Translations under genes and position numbers: made by a program
DNA from: Isochrysis galbana
Taxonomy: Eukaryota > Haptophyta > Isochrysidales > Isochrysidaceae
Reading direction: 5' to 3'
Length of the DNA: 64,000 nt
Assembly: GCA_018136815.1 (NCBI GenBank)
Contig: CM030932.1
Span: forward strand, 5,494,407-5,558,406
Notes under the pieces: generated by a model
Databases searched by the model: none
Told to the model about the DNA's origin: nothing
The model's input: only the letters and a program-made list of their open reading frames with translations
Shown here: one piece after another, positions 30,496 to 40,132 of the stretch
Layout of the letters: each line of letters opens with the position of its first letter
Position numbering within the stretch: position 1 is the first letter of the stretch

Positions 30496-31344
30496 ATGGC
30501 CGCACATCGGCCTTCCGACCCTATCCGCGTCTTTCACAATGGTGGGCTCTTCTTTGTGTGGAAGCCGCAGCATATTCATGCGCTGCGCGTGCGACATCGT
30601 CTTGTCGGAGCTCTCATTGGCGCACTTCCGGGGCACAAGGGACAAGGGGCAGAACATGGTGCCCCTCTCTTGTTGTCGTTTGAGGAAACGCTTGCTGCTT
30701 TAGAAGCCGGCATCATCGCGGTAGTTGATTGCGACAGCGCCGATCCTCCCACTGAGCCACAGAGTCGGGATTTGGACGGGGCCAGAAGCAGCAGTGGAGA
30801 TCGAGAGGCTATTCTTCAGATGCTTGCTGAAAAAAATTCAGGCTTTGTGACCATCAGGTCTGAGTGCTCTGATTGGCAAGATGGCCCACTACCGCTTCTT
30901 TCGCCCTCTACGATAAGTTCAGCTCATACCGATAGGTGTTTCCACTTTCTTGTCTTCCGCTGTCTTTGGGAGCAAGGATACTTCTTGACGTCAGGGATCA
31001 AATTCGGGGGCGACTTCTTGTGCTACACCGCAGACCCAATGTCTTGTCATGCTATCGCCATTGTGCACGTGCTTTCGCGCGACAGACCGCCGCTTCGACC
31101 TGCGGAGCGATCCTGTGCTGGACGTCTCGCGACAACCGCGCGCAAGCTCGCCCTTTTGGCCAGCCCATGCGAATCGGGGGACGTGTGCTTTCAAGCTTTG
31201 GACGCGTGGCACAACGTTATAGATTATGATATTGCGCAACTTAGGGTTTGGGACCTTGACCATTGGCGACGGAGACCACTCACAGGCTCTCGTGCCCTGA
31301 AACGAGAGCGGGTAGAAGGAGTTGACTTCTCGTTCGACGATTGA
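30496..31344 (+). CDS. TSEN34: tRNA-splicing endonuclease subunit Sen34
   Basis: A single-exon 282-residue protein from ATG 30496. The N-terminal part (RVFHNGGLFFVWKPQHIHAL) matches the short beta-rich region of Sen34. The C-terminal tRNA-intron endonuclease domain carries FRCLWEQGYFLTSGIKFGGD followed by the catalytic Tyr (Y177 in CYTADP), His (H185 in SCHAIAI) and Lys (K217 in ARKLALL). Sen34 cuts the 3' splice site of intron-containing pre-tRNAs. All catalytic residues are kept, so it should be active. It implies that this nucleus has intron-bearing tRNA genes, none of which is in the window. Confidence 0.92.
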   Translation: MAAHRPSDPIRVFHNGGLFFVWKPQHIHALRVRHRLVGALIGALPGHKGQGAEHGAPLLLSFEETLAALEAGIIAVVDCDSADPPTEPQSRDLDGARSSSGDREAILQMLAEKNSGFVTIRSECSDWQDGPLPLLSPSTISSAHTDRCFHFLVFRCLWEQGYFLTSGIKFGGDFLCYTADPMSCHAIAIVHVLSRDRPPLRPAERSCAGRLATTARKLALLASPCESGDVCFQALDAWHNVIDYDIAQLRVWDLDHWRRRPLTGSRALKRERVEGVDFSFDD

Positions 31345-31560
31345 CGTTGTATCTTATGTCTGTTTTTGTCAACAGGCAAGCCGGCATCGGTGTTTGGACC
31401 CACTTGTCCTTTTGCCTTCTGTCATCCTTCAGCCACTATAGACTAGGTGCTCTGAACAACGCTTCCATCCAATTGAACTTGCTGAAAAATCTCTGAATTA
31501 ATGGTGTTTCGCATAGATAAATAAATAAAATAATAGGGCGGTCAAACACTATACACTATT
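31345..31560. other. 3' flank of TSEN34
   Basis: Contains ATAAATAAATAAAATAA and an AGGGCGGTCAAAC motif at about 31535. No gene. Confidence 0.4.
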
Positions 31561-31619
31561 TTAAGGTGGTAGGACGGTGGCGCGGGGGGGGGGGGGGGAT
31601 TCGCCAGTGGGAGTGGGAG

Positions 31620-31885
31620 CGCGCGGGGCGAGAGGGGGAGCGAGAGGGAGAGGGAGAGCGAGAGCGAGAGCGAGAGCGAGGGACGAGGGAGAGCGAGAGA
31701 GCGAGAGAGCGAGAGAGTGAGAGTGAGAGCGAGAGGGAGAGGGAGAGCGAGAGGGAGAGGGAGAGCGAGAGCGAGAGCGAGAGCGAGAGCGAGAGCGAGA
31801 GCGAGAGCGAGAGCGAGAGCGAGAGCGAGAGCGAGAGCGAGAGAGAGGGAGAGGGAGAGGGAGAGAGAGAGCGAAAGGAAAAGCG
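31620..31885. repeat. GAGAGC microsatellite tract
   Basis: More than 250 bp of GAGAGC/GAGGGA units, the longest purine tract in the window. All three frames on each strand stay open because of it, so no coding frame here is credible. A G-run at 31588-31600 precedes it. Confidence 0.9.
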
Positions 31886-32511
31886 CCCACCCCCCGGGGC
31901 ATGCCTCGCAGTGGGACTGGAGACGAGCCCCCTTCGGGGAGTGGGGAGGGAGTTGGAGCCGTGCTCCCCGACCGCACCACCGCCGCCATGGCCCTCACGC
32001 ACACACTGCCACGCCAAGCACACCACGCTACACGGGAAATGCATGCCGATCAAGCCGCTGGGGTGAAGCCAACTTGCGAGGCGCCGTAGAGCTCCGTGAT
32101 GCGCTCCTTGCTCCTTCACACAGCTGGTGTGCTCGGCTCGATGCTTGGCGCCTGTGATGCCCAACTCCCGCGCCACGGTGGTGTACATGAAGAAGCGCCG
32201 GTGCTTGTTCTCCTTGTGAGAGCCTCGTGTTTTCGAGCGTCTCACGTTCGATTTCGAGAGACAACCCCAACCCCTCCTTTTCTCTCGATGATTCGGCAGT
32301 CTCATATGGTAAGACTGGTTGGCTACCGAAACATTGGCATTTGGGCATGCTGATGGTCATGTATTGCTGTGCTCATATGTGTCTTGGACTGGGTGAAAAA
32401 AAAACATCTGAAGTTTCTGGGCTACACACCTACTACATTGCCGGTATTTCCCTTCACTATCTACGCCGCCCTTAAGTTCCCTTTCCCCACCTCTTCCCCT
32501 GAGGTGTCGTT
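31886..32511. other. Intergenic, no gene seen
   Basis: Short overlapping open frames on both strands without family features. Nothing supported. Confidence 0.4.
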
Positions 32512-33155
32512 CCGTCAATAGTGGGACATCAGTCGAATTGAGCGATCAAATGTCCACAGTTGTATTGTAGTTGTTTAACATTAGATCTTGTTAAAATTAT
32601 AAGAGAGAGAGGCCGTCAAAGCTTCTTCGCTAATCACATCGGTGCATACCGTGCATGGGCACGGCGCGATGTGCATCGGTCCCCCCGCGGATACGCCGTG
32701 CGCGCGCATGTCAACCCGTTCCGTGTGTGTAGCCCCTGCGGCCCACAACTACGTAAACTGGCCATATAAGAGATGTTTCGTTACACAGCGCCTGTGATGA
32801 CTTGCAATCACATGTGCACGCCGTGCGTGGGCACGGCGCGATGTGCACCGGCGCACCCCCCGCGGGGGCGCCGTGCGTGCGCATAGCAACTTCCAGGAAG
32901 GTGCACGCCGTGCGTTCACTCTTTTCGCGGGGGAACTCTGGGCGCGGGCGGAACAAAGTGTGATTGCCACTCATCATGCAGCATAACAACTTTTTCTGCA
33001 CGCCGTTCCTTCTTGGCGAAAAGTGCCCTCAGCTCAAAAGGGTAGAATGAAGAAGATGAAAACTCAGCACGCGTTAGACCAAAAAGAAAACAAATAATAT
33101 TGAGCCTTGTGTATAACGTTATGTGCGAAAACGCTAAGCGGACACAAAACACCAG
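32512..33155 (+). mobile_element. T1 element fragment, left end and degenerate interior
   Basis: The left terminus AGGTGTCGTTCCGTCAATAG begins at 32512 and continues with GGGACATCAGTCGAATTGAG as at 59210 and, inverted, 4236. The interior has two direct copies of a GC-rich block (about 32640-32720 and 32815-32915, GGGCACGGCGCGATGTGCA). At 33046-33100 it ends with the passenger tail (GAAGAAGATGAAAACTCAGC) and CCAAAAAGAAAACAAATA as in other copies. The right terminus is missing; instead GCGGACACAAAACACC (33136), shared with 3237 and 34625, follows. Confidence 0.6.
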
Positions 33156-33664
33156 TTCACACTACATCCTCCAGACACCTGAGCACAGACACTGTGGTCT
33201 ATTTCCGTGACACAATCCTTGGTACCCAGCGAGCAGCATTTGCATGCACGCTAGTTCATCACGGTCGGTATCAAGCTGTTTTTGAAGAAAAGTTGACATG
33301 GTCCTTCGTGCTCGGCTGCTTTGTGGCACCGAGGGCGACGTGGAGCATCATCAGGTTCTCTGCTACACGTCTGTGCGCAAGCATCTGCGGAGACACCTGG
33401 TCCAGAAGAAACCTTGCCGATCCTCCTCCCTCCACTTGAGGTGTGGCATCGAGCGCATGGGCCGATTGAAGCATTTTGCGCTCAATCAGCGTGGCCCATG
33501 ACCGATGTCGAGGAGGTCGGGTTGGATAACCCCCAAACCTCGTCTGTCCGAAGCTCCCTTTTGCGTCAACACTCATACATCCTCATCGATTTTGTGAGCC
33601 TGCCTTCCCAAGTGGTACCCTCTGAAATCTGAGTGGATGCCTGCCCCATGCCAACACAGTTTCG
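33156..33664. other. Intergenic, no gene seen
   Basis: Several overlapping open frames of 60-110 codons on both strands but no family features, start context or splice partners that would support a gene. Confidence 0.35.
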
Positions 33665-34591
33665 TTACACGTCATTAGCGACAATCGCTCGGATTAGAAT
33701 TTGATGTACTTCAGAGTATCGCTGGTCTCTTATGCGCGTGATGATTGAACGCAATGGAGTTTGTAGATTGTTAGCCACGTTATTGACGTTCGCTCCTTGA
33801 TCGATGAGAAACGCGACACATTGCGCGTGACCACCCATCGCCGCAAGATGAAGAGGAGAATAACCGAGGCGATTTCGAAGATTAATAATTTCTGTATTGA
33901 CAAGAAGTTCGACACACGCAAGGTGTCCTTTCTCCGCTGCCATATGCAATGGAGTGTTTTGATATACATACCCTTTAATGTTGACATCAGCTCCGCGTTC
34001 TATGAGAAAACTTACGCAGTCCGCATGGCCTTTCTGCGCCGCAATGTGAAGAGGAGTCTCGCCCCATTTGTTTTGTGCGTTAACATCTGACACATCTGTC
34101 AGCGTGGCTACAAGTTGGATGTCACCATTCCTTGCTGCATGGTGCAGCGGCGTGTGTTGTGTACAATCTACAACAGTAGCAGTTGCTCCATGAGTTAACA
34201 AGAGTTGGACCGCTCTGTAGTCCATACGCCTAGTCGCCAAATCTAGCAACGTATCACCGCACGCCCCGTGTGGTTGATTAATACTAGTTTCATCTTGGAG
34301 CGAGTTCAAGACTATCCACAGTGACTTCAAGTTACCTACTAGAATGGCGCGTTTACCATAATCAATGAGGTCTTTATCGAATGCGTCTACTGTGAAAGTA
34401 CTCAGTCGTTCAGAAAGCTTCTCTAATTGATGAAAATTGTCAATTCTGATTTTTAACCCTTTCGCGATATCCCTCAGACGCGGAGCGGCCCCAAGTAAAG
34501 ATACCAGAGTAGCTCCTCCCAATTGTTCTAGTAGATCCGGAACCTCAACTACATCAAGTAGCGACACCTCCGAGTTTTCAGGTGACGACAT
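33665..34591 (-). CDS. Ankyrin-repeat protein
   Basis: 308 residues from ATG 34591. The N-terminal 110 residues form an unrecognised helical domain (PDLLEQLGGATLVSLLGAAP, later FHQLEKLSERLSTF). Ankyrin repeats follow: DTLLDLATRRMDYRAVQLLL, TPLHHAARNGDIQLV, TPLHIAAQKGHADCVSFLIE, TPLHMAAEKGHLACVELLV, SPLHLAAMGGHAQCVAFLID and a degenerate last repeat. It should be a binding scaffold. The gene is visibly more AT-rich than its neighbours, and its start codon lies at the edge of a 276-bp palindrome (34583-34858), so its promoter must lie inside that palindrome. Both points hint at recent arrival or rearrangement. An in-frame extension into the palindrome exists but encodes only repeat. Confidence 0.8.
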   Translation of the reverse strand: MSSPENSEVSLLDVVEVPDLLEQLGGATLVSLLGAAPRLRDIAKGLKIRIDNFHQLEKLSERLSTFTVDAFDKDLIDYGKRAILVGNLKSLWIVLNSLQDETSINQPHGACGDTLLDLATRRMDYRAVQLLLTHGATATVVDCTQHTPLHHAARNGDIQLVATLTDVSDVNAQNKWGETPLHIAAQKGHADCVSFLIERGADVNIKGYVYQNTPLHMAAEKGHLACVELLVNTEIINLRNRLGYSPLHLAAMGGHAQCVAFLIDQGANVNNVANNLQTPLRSIITRIRDQRYSEVHQILIRAIVANDV

Positions 34592-34858
34592 CGGTCGTGC
34601 ATATAGTAGTTCAACATTTTTGCGGACACAAAACACCAGTTCCACACCGAGCGGACGAAGCGCGCACGACGCCGACACGCACGCCGCGTAGACAACGCCG
34701 CCACGACGCCGACACGCACGCCGCGTAGACAACGCCGCCGCGGCGTTGTCTACGCGGCGTGCGTGTCGGCGTCGTGCGCGCTTCGTCCGCTCGGTGTGGA
34801 ACTGGTGTTTTGTGTCCGCAAAAATGTTGAACTACTATATGCACGACCGATGTCGTCC
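34583..34858. repeat. Near-perfect foldback palindrome
   Basis: The left arm 34583-34738 and the right arm 34740-34858 are perfect reverse complements around position 34739, apart from one extra 37-bp tandem unit in the left arm (156 versus 119 bases). Arms start GACGACATCGGTCGTGCATA and include GCGGACACAAAACACCAG. It joins the end of the hAT transposase frame to the start of the ankyrin gene. Confidence 0.95.
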
Positions 34859-36033
34859 CAGACACAATCCACGCATTTGCTGAACTCATCCTCCCCCCAA
34901 TCAAATTCACGATCGAGGCCTTTCACTCGAATCGTTGGCTTGTCCGAGAATACGTTCTTCATGAAATTGTCTATCGAATGAGCTGGACAAATAAAGGTCA
35001 AGACATGCGGGGCCTTTTCCTGGATGAGCGGGAACGCTGCTTTACAGGCCCCGTCCATGCAAACGCCCACCACAAGACCTGGCTCAAAGGAATCAATGTG
35101 CTTGAGGATGAATTTTGCTATGAAGGCGGCGTCCTTAGTCTCTCCGGATGTGTCGATCGCCTCCAAAAAGTAGGACCCAGCAGGGATGCTAGCCAACGCG
35201 TTGACGATCGGCCGGTTTTGGACACTGGTCCAGCCATCCGAGATAAGTACGAGGCCAGTGATATGGGCCAGCCCCATCACCTTGGCCCTGACCCGTGTGT
35301 TGAGAGCGGCGTCGAACGCCGGGAGAACTTTAGAGGTCATTTTAAGACGATGGGGCAAGACAGGCCCATTGCTATCATACATTTGCTTACCACTTTTTGC
35401 CGTGACGCACACAGCTTCTCGAAAATCCGGATCGTCGAAAATGTTGAGCGGCAAGGCCTTCTTGATCACAACCTTCAGCCACGCCTCTGCGACCTGCGAT
35501 GGGGCAACCGCTCCAAAGTGTTTCGAGGCTGCCGCCACGCGCCGCTCCTGCCTGGCTGCCTCCTTCTCTACCTCCAACTCCATCGTGGCTTTTTGCTCCG
35601 AGCGCCGCTTGCGCAGCTCCGCGACCACCTGCGCGTGCCGCTCTTTCCAAGCCGCTGCTGGCGTGCACAGCCGAATGCTTCGCGGCTTGAGCGACCCATC
35701 GAGGTGGCACCTGATCTGGCTCGGCCCTCCAGTGAAGTGCAGGCCACAGAAGAGGCACTGCTTCTTCTTCACGGAGTGCGAGCGACCGGCTACCTCATCG
35801 ACTGTCGACCATTCCAGCTGGGTGCCCTCAAGGCTCGCGATGCGCGCGCGGCCCCATGCGATCAGCGCGCCTGCCTCTCCCTCTCCCAGCGCGCCATCGC
35901 CAGTGCTGCCACTGCCTCCATCCATGATGCTGCCACTGCCCTGAGCCCAGACTGCCAGCGAGAGCGAGCGAGCAGCACCCCCCGGGCAGCGGCGACGCAC
36001 CCCGCGTCGCGACGGCACATATACAGACTTCAT
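34859..36033 (-). pseudogene. hAT transposase with BED zinc finger, C-terminally truncated
   Basis: The open frame from ATG 36033 (a start at the inner ATG MDGGSGSTGDGAL is also likely) encodes about 390 residues before entering the palindrome. A BED-type finger (CLFCGLHF...IRCHL) lies at about residues 88-110, followed by a basic coiled helix. The DUF659/hAT catalytic region comes next: LVLISDGWTSVQNRPIVNAL, FIAKFILKHI, VVGVCMDGACKAAFPLI and PHVLTFICPAHSIDNFMKNV. The last part of the catalytic core and the dimerisation region are missing because the frame runs into the palindrome and stops at 34750. It cannot be a full transposase. No terminal inverted repeats were identified around it. Confidence 0.88.
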
Positions 36034-36228
36034 AAAAAGTAAAAAAATCGAAAGTAAAAAGCCTCTAGAGTGAGTTTTGTTTTCCCACCTCAGAGCTGAT
36101 AACTGATATCAGTGATTTGGCAAAACAGAGCTGTTACTGACACTGTAAGCTTATAACAGTACTGATGAGACATCTTTGTTCCGCGCTAGCTGCCGGCGCG
36201 CCCTCGCAGGCAATCTCCAAGAGTGAGA

Positions 36229-36642
36229 TCAGCCTTGCTCTGACAGCCCGCCGTTGTCGTTTATACTGAAAACGGGCCTCAAGTCGCTTATGTCTATCCT
36301 TTTCTTGGGTTGCCTGCCCATGCCCGCTTGGGCGGTTCTCGCCGAGTCGGTCACGTGTGCGAAGAGTAGGGCTTTACTTAACGTGGTGAATCGTTCTATT
36401 GTTCTTATCAGTATTGATTCTTCTGAGAATACAACTCCGTCGTAGTGTATTCTATAAAAGTCTGTGATGATAAACCTCCATGCTACAAGGTATAGAGTGT
36501 ATATCGCTTTCGGGGCGTCCCCTTTCGGGAATATAAACAGGTTGTCTATAATAATTTCCTCTCTGTTTCTTCCCGCCTTAGGTGAGAATTGGGCAATTTC
36601 ATTTATCGCGTCTAAGATACTGGTTATGCCTGGACGGGCTAA
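36229..36642 (-). pseudogene. R1-family protein, best preserved segment
   Basis: An uninterrupted 138-codon minus-strand frame without ATG: ARPGITSILDAINEIAQF, DNLFIFPKGDAPKAIYTLYL, VAWRFIITDFYRIHYDG, then ERFTTLSKALLF and a polar C-terminus ending at 36229. It aligns with 54590-54150 (KDRFAYPGT, LYVIAWKYILRDFYRVEFE, LVRFTTLVRGL) and the worse copy at 25545-25258. Just upstream, MSAPSSRSPSPLPAIHLQ continues to MEDD but in another frame, so a single-base change near 36640 separates the start from the body. The family is not recognised; it may be a nucleic-acid-binding protein of the element. Confidence 0.55.
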
Positions 36643-36899
36643 TCATCTTCCATGGCTTGAAGATGGATGGCGGGCAGTGGCGAGGGCGAGCGCGAGGACG
36701 GAGCGGACATAGCGGATAGCGAGTGTGAGTGGGTGAGTGAGTGGATTTGGTTGGTGTTGTAAGATTGCTTGTTACGACGAGAGCGAGAGCGAGAACGAGG
36801 GAGCGAGGAGCGGCTGGGGCGACGAGCGAGGGCGACAGAGGCCGATAGGACACCAATCCACCTAGTCCGACAACAACCGAGACACGCACACTCGACTTT

Positions 36900-38420
36900 C
36901 ACCCAACATTCCCCCACACTAACGTATCTTTCCCCACTTGGGCGGGGAAGACACAGAAGGAAGGAGACAAGGAAGAGAAAGCCGACTAAGACTGTGAATA
37001 GGTTTGATTCAGAGCTATGATGTTAGAACCTAATAGTCCACTTCAGCTAACATCATAGCCGATAGAATTCAAAAGGCCTCGCCTACCGATGTGCTATGAA
37101 ATATTGCTCGATCTTCGATTGTTGCTATGAGAAAACGCTACCGATTGGACGCTTGCTCTCCGCCACCGTCACCGCTGTCGCTTTGTCGCCATGTGGCACA
37201 CAAATGTGAGGAGCCCCAACGCGCAACGCCCCACTTCTCTTGATGGTAAGTAAGGTAATCGAACGTACCGTCCGTCCGACCGCTCAACATCAGGGGATGT
37301 TTCGATCTTAGTCGGGGGGTGTCGCATTCGCGAGCCTCTGCAGGCTAATTCGCTAATTTCCGCTCTACCGTTACAACCGCGATGGTAAATCATCAATCTT
37401 CGTTCTTATGTCTATCTCTACGTCTACGACGGCTCCACGCTTCTATCAATCACTACACTTCACTCAATATTGGTCTACCATTATATCCACGTGGCCAAGC
37501 AGCTTCTACAGGCTTCTTTCTACTCGGAATATGAATATGCTCTAGCTCTGGACTGATCACCCAGGCATGGAGATCAAGGGAGTAGTAAGCACGTGTCGAT
37601 GAAGACCAAGGAAGTAGCGAGCATCTTGCTTGCTAAAGTACACCCTCAAGAACCTCCAGCGTCTAGACTCTGTAAGTCTGACACCTCTGTAAGCTTCTAG
37701 ACTTTTTAAGTCTACCAGCTACTCCATGGCTAAGCTACGAAAAGCTATAGGTAAAGTGCACGCCGCTGTGCTCGCGTTGAGACGCTATTCGCCGATGAAT
37801 CTTGTAGGATCTTCACTAAGCATGGATGAATCCCTTTCGCGCCTTTTCTGTGTGCAATCCTTCTCTAGGACGACGAGTTCTCTTCTGGCCAATTGGTTCC
37901 TTCTTTGCTCTCTCTGTTGACCCACCGTGGCTTTCGCTCCCGTGTTTATTACGTGTTGCCCTTGTTTATGTTAGAAAGTGGCGTGGCGTGTCTTCGAACG
38001 CATCCAGCAGCCGTCGCAGCGCTCTGCGATCGAAGCCGTACCGTGACCCCTCGTACCCTTGAGCCCCTACTGCCTTGTGTGTGGTCTCTCGCTAGTAATC
38101 ACCCACTAGAGATTGACTCAATCTGTTCCTATGGACCCATCACCGCCATCTGCACCGCAAAATTCGCCCTCGCCGCCGCGCGCGGACCCCGTCACCACTG
38201 CACCCGTGCCCAAGCCTTCCCAAGTATCTTCACCCGCTACCCAAGTCGATAGGCCGCCTACGGACGCGTGGGTTGCCAAGGATGGAGTCTCAGGAGCCTT
38301 ACCCTTACCCGGATCCTGGGAACAGTCCATCTCCACAGATATTAGGCTAATATATTCACAGTCTTACCGGCCACGGCAGTGGTCCGGCAGTGGTCCAAGA
38401 TAATGTGCCACCATGGCCTC
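36900..38420 (+). other. Possible LTR-retrotransposon fragment
   Basis: AGTCGGGGGGTGTCGCATTC at 37311 looks like a polypurine tract followed by an LTR start; similar borders occur at 5738 (inverted) and 49060. About 750 bp later an open frame beginning at ATG 38131 (MDPSPPSAPQNSPSPPRAD) is Pro/Ser-rich as in a gag start and soon stops. No pol gene is seen. Most of the remainder is AT-rich noncoding sequence. Confidence 0.3.
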
Positions 38421-38854
38421 GCGACTCCCTCTCCCTCCCGGTCCACCAGAGCCCCTACTCCTCTCGCCTCGCGCTATTGTCAGACTTTTGTACAGCCGTT
38501 TTGGGCCCGCTCCACGTGCTGCGACGGTCGTGTGAGAACGTGAGAACGACGCGTGTGCGACGGAGCAACGCTGGCAGGGCAGTGTGCCTGCGGTTCTGTC
38601 TCACCTGTGGGAGCCCTGTGGCAGCCCGTATAGTGGCTAGGCCAGATGTGTCGGATCAGCCCGATGAAAGCGGGAGTCCTGCCGGCACTTCCCAAAAATA
38701 GAACGTCAAACTTTTGGCAACGAGGGGTAGGGTAAACCAAAGCCCGCTGGTCATATTACATCAAAAAGAAAAGCAACGATCCCCCCCTCTGCCCCAAGTT
38801 CGAGGAACCTTCCTTGACTCTCGCCGGGATCCCGTCCTCTTCCACCATCTCTGA

Positions 38855-39367
38855 ATGCTCTGCGTGCTTGTCGCAGCCTCAATTTCAGTTCCAACGAAAG
38901 GCTTTTCCTGCCCAGGGTCCGCATTCCCTGTGCACGCTAGCACAAAAGTTGAGGCCATTGCCAGCGCATCATGCGCTGTGGTGCGCAACGAGATTCTCAG
39001 CAGAGTAGCGAAGCAAGGACAGGGCTGGCACGATCCACACAACAATGGTAGCTATTCTGTGATTGATGCATCTCGCGAGGACATTCTGGAGCTCAAGCGT
39101 ACCACTGGCTGGCCGGGCCTTTTCACTGATAAGCTGAACTTTGTGTTGGAAGCAGAAAACGCTGTCTGTGTGGTACGTGGATGCTCTGAGTCACAGGTCT
39201 TCAGCGTAAGCGACATGTCGACGAACTACTGCAATCTTCGTATGCTCTATTGTGGTAAATCTGATGGTTGCAGGCCCGTCGTCACCGACTTTACCGTCAC
39301 CGAGAGAGTAGTCATGCCGTCGATCGGCGCCGGCACCAACAAGAACGCTTGTCTTGTTGTGGCGTAA
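38855..39367 (+). CDS. Secreted Cys-rich protein of unknown function
   Basis: 170 residues from ATG 38855, single exon. The N-terminus (MLCVLVAASISVPTKGFSC) looks like a signal peptide. The body has GQGWHDPHNNGSYSVID, then FTDKLNFVLEA, then RGCSESQVFSVSDMSTNYCN and LRMLYCGKSDGC, with evenly spaced cysteines suited to disulfides. I have the impression of conserved hypothetical secreted proteins in algae and oomycetes with the SQV-S-DMSTNYCN-LYC pattern, but no function is known to me. It lies between repeats. Confidence 0.65.
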   Translation: MLCVLVAASISVPTKGFSCPGSAFPVHASTKVEAIASASCAVVRNEILSRVAKQGQGWHDPHNNGSYSVIDASREDILELKRTTGWPGLFTDKLNFVLEAENAVCVVRGCSESQVFSVSDMSTNYCNLRMLYCGKSDGCRPVVTDFTVTERVVMPSIGAGTNKNACLVVA

Positions 39368-40132
39368 CTATTTTTCGTGACAAGGACCATATCTGTTTGG
39401 TAGTATAATTTAAGGTGCAGTACAGGCACAGCAATGATTATAGTCCATCCGGAAATCTCGAGTGGTTATTCATCGCGCGTGATGCCGATCTCGGTGCAAA
39501 AGGAGCTTTCCTGCCTTTCTCCATCCTCCGTGATGCCCTTGTTGCCCTCCTCCGCTCTCCGTTTCTGAAACGCCTTGCCCTTGCCCCTGTTGTTGACAGC
39601 TGCCGCTTCTCCGAGCTCCTCGCCCCTTTCCCACCTTCCTGGTATAGATGCTGATGGTGCGTTTCGAATAGGCTGGGATTGCAAAGAGCCCCCTTCCAGT
39701 TTTTGCGAAATATGCCCTTAAACGGAAGCCCTAATATCCGAACTTGAACATGGTTGCATGTAGTTGTGGTTCGGGGGAGAACGGCCCCCAGGTTTCCACG
39801 AGAGAGGAAGCCTCTCTTGGCTTTGCCCTTTTGGTACTCTCTCTCCCTGTCCGGGCTTCCCCGCGAGTTGACGGGCCCCCCTCCTCCACCCTGCGGAGTA
39901 GCCCCCCGGCACGTGATGGTGTGATGGTGATGGTGCGTCACGTCCCGGGATCCACGTCCCCCGTTTCCTTGTGCAGTACCCCACGTTTCCCTTCCCTTGT
40001 CTCTTATCCAGCCTACCCCCTTTCTTTCCTTGCGCGTTCCCCCTCTCCCACAGTGTTTCCCGCCTTTTCTCAATTCCCGTTTGTCCGAGTGTCGCCTTCA
40101 TGGCCGCGCTGAAGTGCTAAAGTAGATAAACT
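39368..40132. other. Intergenic, no gene seen
   Basis: Both strands are open in places (minus strand 39438-40073, basic and Gly-rich) with no recognisable features. I found no second copy elsewhere in the window. Confidence 0.35.

Noticed and set aside
31566-32066. Long open frames on both strands through GAGAGC repeats
   Set aside because: The hexanucleotide tract keeps every frame open and yields only Arg/Glu/Ser or Leu/Ser runs; no protein-like sequence.
32640-32915. Two spaced direct GC-rich repeats, considered as a CRISPR-like array
   Set aside because: Only two diverged units with uneven spacing in a eukaryotic genome; related blocks occur in other T1 fragments.
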